DNA from: Aldehydirespirator sp965219165
Lineage (GTDB): Bacteria; Actinomycetota; Acidimicrobiia; Acidimicrobiales; Aldehydirespiratoraceae
NCBI GenBank assembly: GCA_965219165.1
Contig: CBDCMW010000002.1
Location: 1,922,001 to 1,986,000, forward strand
Length of the DNA: 64,000 bases
Reading direction: 5' to 3'
Below, one piece after another: positions 60,889 to 64,000 of this stretch (position 1 is its first letter; each line of letters starts with the position of its first letter). Under the pieces are notes generated by a model, which saw only the letters and a list, made by a program, of their open reading frames with translations, was not told the origin of the DNA and searched no databases. The translations under genes and the position numbers were made by a program.

Positions 60889-61497
60889 GTGGCGGGCGTT
60901 CGGGCTCAAGCCGCACCTCACAGAGGAGTTCAAGGTGTCGCCGGACCCGCAGTTCGTCGACAAGGTCCGAGACGTCGTCGGGCTGTATTTGAACCCGCCT
61001 GAGGCCGCGGCAGTGCTCTGCGTGGACGAGAAGACCGGCATCCAGGCCTTGGACCGCACCGCCCCGGTCCTGCCGCTGATGCCCGGCGCCGCGCAGCGGC
61101 GCACCCACGACTACCGCCGCTGCGGCACCACCGACCTGTTCGCCGCGCTCGACGCCGCCACCGGCAACGTGATCGCCTCCATGTCGCCCAGGCACCGCTC
61201 AGAGGAGTTCCGCAAGTTCTTGAACCTCATCGACAAAGAGGTCCCCGAGCACCTCGACGTGCACGTCGTCCTCGACAACGTCTCCACCCACAAGACCCCC
61301 GCCACAGCGCGCTGGCTCGTGCGCCACCCCCGCTTCAAGCTCCACTTCACCCCCACCTACAGCTCCTGGATGAACCTCGTGGAGCGCTGGTTCTCAGAGC
61401 TCACCACCAAATGGCTCCGCCGCGGCACCCACACCAGCGTCGCCGACCTCAAAGACTCCATCAACGCCTGGGTCGACAACTGGAACCAGAATCGCCG
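60889..61497 (+). mobile_element. IS630-family transposase remnant, truncated at both ends
   Basis: The frame starts inside the helix-turn-helix domain (WRAFGLKPHLTEEFKVSPDP) and runs through the DDE core: CVDEKTGIQALDRT (first Asp), VHVVLDNVSTHKTP (second Asp), FTPTYSSWMNLVERWFSELT (Glu). It stops at NAWVDNWNQN, short of the usual C-terminus, at a sharp junction with lipoprotein-like sequence near 61497. A TAG precedes it in frame. It is not active. Confidence 0.88.
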
Positions 61498-61499
61498 GC

Positions 61500-62155
61500 C
61501 GGGGCCGTGTCCGGTCGGGCGTCCTCTTCGATCTGGACAGGCAGCGGCAGCATGTAGGCGGGGTACTCCAGCAGCCGGCGGGTCGCGACGATGCGGTAGC
61601 CGGCATAGTCGGGCGGGTCGACGACGCCGACGTGCCACATGTGCGAGATGGCGCCATGGGGCTCACGTTCGCCCTCCAGGAAGTAGGCACCGCCCAACTC
61701 AAAGCGGATCGGGACCGACTCCAACCCATCGCCGGATCCGTCCAAGAACTCAAAGAAGTGCTCACCCTCGCCGAAGCTGTCGCCGTTGCTCCATCTCGCC
61801 TCAGGTTCGACAGGCGCCGCGAAGGGTCGGGGAATGCTGAAGGAATACTCGACCCGAAGCGAGTCGCGAACGTAGCTGCCCCAGAACACCTCCGCCCACA
61901 CCGGCCCCAGATCGCTCACCTTGGGCGCGGCCGGCACAGGTACCGCCGAACGGTCGCCCGCCAGGGCGTCGTCTGTGGACGGCGCGGGTGCGTAATCACC
62001 GCCACCGAGTGCGGGTCGATGTCGTCGTCGGGGTCCGTGTCGTTGGCGGCCACGTCGAATGCGACGGTTCTTCCTGCGGCGACATAGGCAATGTCGGCGT
62101 GGATTCTCGCCGCCGGCCGCGACGGCTCGGCGCAGCCTCTGCACATTTGCCACAA
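61500..62155 (-). pseudogene. Broken surface/lipoprotein gene, paralogue of 58961-60022
   Basis: Two frames form one gene. The N-terminal frame (from 62155) gives ADIAYVAAGRTVAFDVAAND then TDPDDDIDPHSVAVIT, a cadherin/Ig-like domain. After a frameshift near 61990 the other frame gives APKVSDLGPVWAEVFWGSYV, then HMWHVGVVDPPDYAGYRIVA and LPLPVQIEEDARPDTAP, cut off by the IS630 piece near 61497. It resembles the lipoprotein gene at 58961-60022 around the DPPDYA segment. Confidence 0.62.
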
Positions 62156-62340
62156 CCGGCGGCGGCCATGGCCCTTCAGCGCCTCACTGCCGCGACGGCG
62201 CGCCGAGCGCCAGTTGCCGGCGATGGGTGCGGCGCGGCACCGATCGGCTTGCGAATCTGGGCCCGCTTGCAGTCCGCCCCACGAGCGGACCGACCGACCT
62301 CAGACGCTGCCCACAGCACCCCGGGCCGCTCCCGGTGCGC
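62156..62340. other. Gap between surface-protein remnant and monooxygenase gene
   Basis: Nothing with support is seen here. It probably contains debris of the broken surface-protein gene and the 3' flank of the monooxygenase gene. Confidence 0.35.
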
Positions 62341-64000
62341 TCAGATGAGCGCGTAGTCGTCGGGGTCGGGGCGGCGGGTCTGGCGCCAGTAGTCGACCAG
62401 CGGCAGCGGCCAGTTCTGGGCCACCCGTCCGCTGGGACTCTTGTACCAGCTCTTGACCGGCGAAATGCCCCACGCCATCTGCGAGTTGTGCTCGTCCATG
62501 AGGGCCGTGTAGCGGTCGTACGCGTCGGGCCGGCAATCCATGGCCGACGCGCCCCGCTCAGCCAACAGGCGCAGGCACTCGACGACGTAGTGGGCCGCGC
62601 ACTCCGCGAAGTAGATGATGCTGCCGTTGACGACGATGTTGGTGTTCGGGCCGTAGAGGAAGAACAGGTTGGGGAAGCCGGGAACGCACACGCCGTTGTA
62701 GGCCCGGGCGTCGCCGCTCCAGGTCTCGTGCAGGTCGGCGCCGCCCCGCCCCGTTACCCGCATGGGCATCAAGAACTCCGAGGCCCGGAACCCGGTTCCG
62801 TACACGATCACGTCGGCGGTGTGGAGCCGGCCGTCGGAGCCGCGCACACCGCCGGGCTCGATGCGGTCGATCCCGTCGCTGACCAGATCCACGTTGGGCC
62901 GTTTGAGCGTGCTCGCCCATATGCCGTTGTCGAGCACCACCCGCTTGGCGCCGACCGGGTACCGGGGCAGCACTTTGGCCAGCAGGTCGGGGCGGTCGCC
63001 GAACTGAGACTCCAGGTACCAGGTCAACAGGCGCCGGGCCTCGTCGTTGCGGGCACTGACGGCCTGATCGAGCGGCCCGGTCCAGGACGGGTCGCGCCGC
63101 AGCGCTCCGACCGTGCCCTCGTGGGTGCACCAGAACAACCTCAGCCGGAACCAGTGGGCGTAGCCGGGAATGAGCTTGAACAGCGTCAGCAGGCCCTCCG
63201 CGAGCGGCTCGTGGTACACGGGTCGGGGGATCAGCCACGGCGGCGTGCGCTGGAAGACCGTGACGTGGTCCGCCGCCTGAGCGAGGTGGGGGATGAACTG
63301 CAGCGCACTGGCCCCGGTGCCGATCACAGCCACCCTGCGGCCCGACCACTCGATGTCGTGGCGCCAGGACGAGCTGTGGAAGCACTCACCCGCGAGAGTG
63401 TCCATCCCCTCGATGTCGGGCATCAGGGGCCGGTTGAGCTGGCCGACAGCGGACACCACCGCGGAGACTGAGATTGTCTCGGTGGCTGCGCCCGCGCCGT
63501 CGCCGGCGGCCGGCCGGAGACGCATCCTCCAGCGGCGGGCCTCATCGTCCCAGGCCAGTGACTCGACCCCCGTGCCGAAGCGGACCCGGTTGCCTATCCC
63601 CCACCGTCGGGCGCAGTCGCGGAAGTAGTCGAGCAGCACCGGCTGGCTGGAGTGGTACTCGGGCCAGTCGGGGCGCTGCTCGCCGGAGTAGCTGTACACG
63701 TGGTTGAACACGTCCACCCGGCAGCCCGGATAGGTGTTCTCCAGCCAGGTGCCGCCCACATCGTGGTTCTTGTCGAGCACCACGCAGTCGATGCCGGCCT
63801 GCTTGAGGCGGTGGGCGGCCAGGATGCCCGACATTCCCGCTCCGATGACGGCCACCGGGTGATCGACGGCGCCCTCCGCCGGCCAGGCGCCGTCGGTGAT
63901 CGGCTCCGGCACCCGCAGGTCTCCGGTGACCGCGAGCTCCTCGACGAGCATCCTCCGGTAGCCGTCGTCCAGGTTGGTGCCGGTCAGCCAGTCGACGAGG
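62341..64000 (-). CDS. Flavin-containing (Baeyer-Villiger-type) monooxygenase, 5' end beyond the window
   Basis: At least 553 residues; the frame is open to the right edge, so the start is outside. Two dinucleotide folds are clear: VAVIGAGMSGILAA (FAD) and VAVIGTGASALQFI (NADPH). Between them is a FHSSSWRHDIEW segment in the place of the Baeyer-Villiger fingerprint, one residue longer than the classic FxGxxxHxxxW spacing. Other blocks are TYPGCRVDVFNHVYSYS and GPNTNIVVNGS. Such enzymes oxidise ketones or sterol and aromatic side chains, which suits the catabolic gene content. Confidence 0.9.
   Translation of the reverse strand, partial: LVDWLTGTNLDDGYRRMLVEELAVTGDLRVPEPITDGAWPAEGAVDHPVAVIGAGMSGILAAHRLKQAGIDCVVLDKNHDVGGTWLENTYPGCRVDVFNHVYSYSGEQRPDWPEYHSSQPVLLDYFRDCARRWGIGNRVRFGTGVESLAWDDEARRWRMRLRPAAGDGAGAATETISVSAVVSAVGQLNRPLMPDIEGMDTLAGECFHSSSWRHDIEWSGRRVAVIGTGASALQFIPHLAQAADHVTVFQRTPPWLIPRPVYHEPLAEGLLTLFKLIPGYAHWFRLRLFWCTHEGTVGALRRDPSWTGPLDQAVSARNDEARRLLTWYLESQFGDRPDLLAKVLPRYPVGAKRVVLDNGIWASTLKRPNVDLVSDGIDRIEPGGVRGSDGRLHTADVIVYGTGFRASEFLMPMRVTGRGGADLHETWSGDARAYNGVCVPGFPNLFFLYGPNTNIVVNGSIIYFAECAAHYVVECLRLLAERGASAMDCRPDAYDRYTALMDEHNSQMAWGISPVKSWYKSPSGRVAQNWPLPLVDYWRQTRRPDPDDYALI

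Overview
The window is high-GC DNA (by eye about two thirds G+C, with a clearly lower-GC stretch near 19.4-22.0 kb). It has a class-A RNase P RNA, a RamB-type regulator beside isocitrate lyase, a split three-gene transhydrogenase (pntAA-pntAB-pntB), a one-chain glycyl-tRNA synthetase, several promoters with no room for a leader, and many acyl-CoA dehydrogenases and enoyl-CoA hydratases. This points to an actinobacterium. I infer the class Acidimicrobiia or a near relative; no marker here proves that.

Layout. 1-10.9 kb: 5' end of trpD, rnpB, a coiled-coil zinc-ribbon protein, an oxidoreductase, a deoxyribonucleotidase, a DyP peroxidase, an acyl-CoA ligase, the transhydrogenase operon and a TrpB2-type tryptophan synthase beta chain. 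11-19.2 kb: lipid-catabolism genes mixed with a Fic protein cassette, a broken NYN gene, tRNA-Val, an inositol-phosphatase-like enzyme, a peroxiredoxin whose frame has UGA at the catalytic cysteine position, and tRNA-Ile2. 19.3-25.3 kb: an accessory region with an IS3 scrap, a winged-helix/membrane/CreD operon behind a palindromic operator, an integrase remnant, an AlpA-type regulator and a HEPN/nucleotidyltransferase pair. It ends at tRNA-Asn, which overlaps the end of dnaG.

25.4-38.4 kb is conserved core: dnaG, a Phd/RelE toxin-antitoxin pair, glyS, recO, uppS, era, corC, ybeY, phoH, then ramB divergent from aceA, and cfa. 38.4-42.3 kb holds three tRNAs, an intact NYN protein and zinc import: permease, binding protein and a divergent Zur with a palindrome between them. 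42.4-48.8 kb is a secreted PPC-domain protein and an acyl-CoA/lipid catabolic cluster. 48.8-58.8 kb has a structured hairpin, an aminotransferase pseudogene, uridine kinase, DNA repair genes (ogt, ung), 38-bp tandem repeats, a TauD dioxygenase, an ABC ATPase with a 28-histidine tail that probably completes the zinc importer, a geranylgeranyl-reductase-like flavoprotein and PEP carboxylase. 58.9-62.2 kb is a lipoprotein/surface-protein region broken up by IS3 and IS630 pieces. The window ends inside a flavin monooxygenase.

The most unusual signals are: (1) a dispersed 37-38 nt repeat in four copies, one of them sitting in frame inside an acyl-CoA dehydrogenase; (2) a possible selenocysteine peroxiredoxin; (3) a 34-bp tandem repeat that triplicates the start-codon region of an enoyl-CoA hydratase; (4) the zinc importer split over 12 kb; (5) a stable two-stem hairpin at 49.24 kb. 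Several genes (NYN, peroxiredoxin, acyl-CoA dehydrogenase, PPC protein) are broken by changes of one or a few bases. Assembly error must be excluded before calling these pseudogenes.
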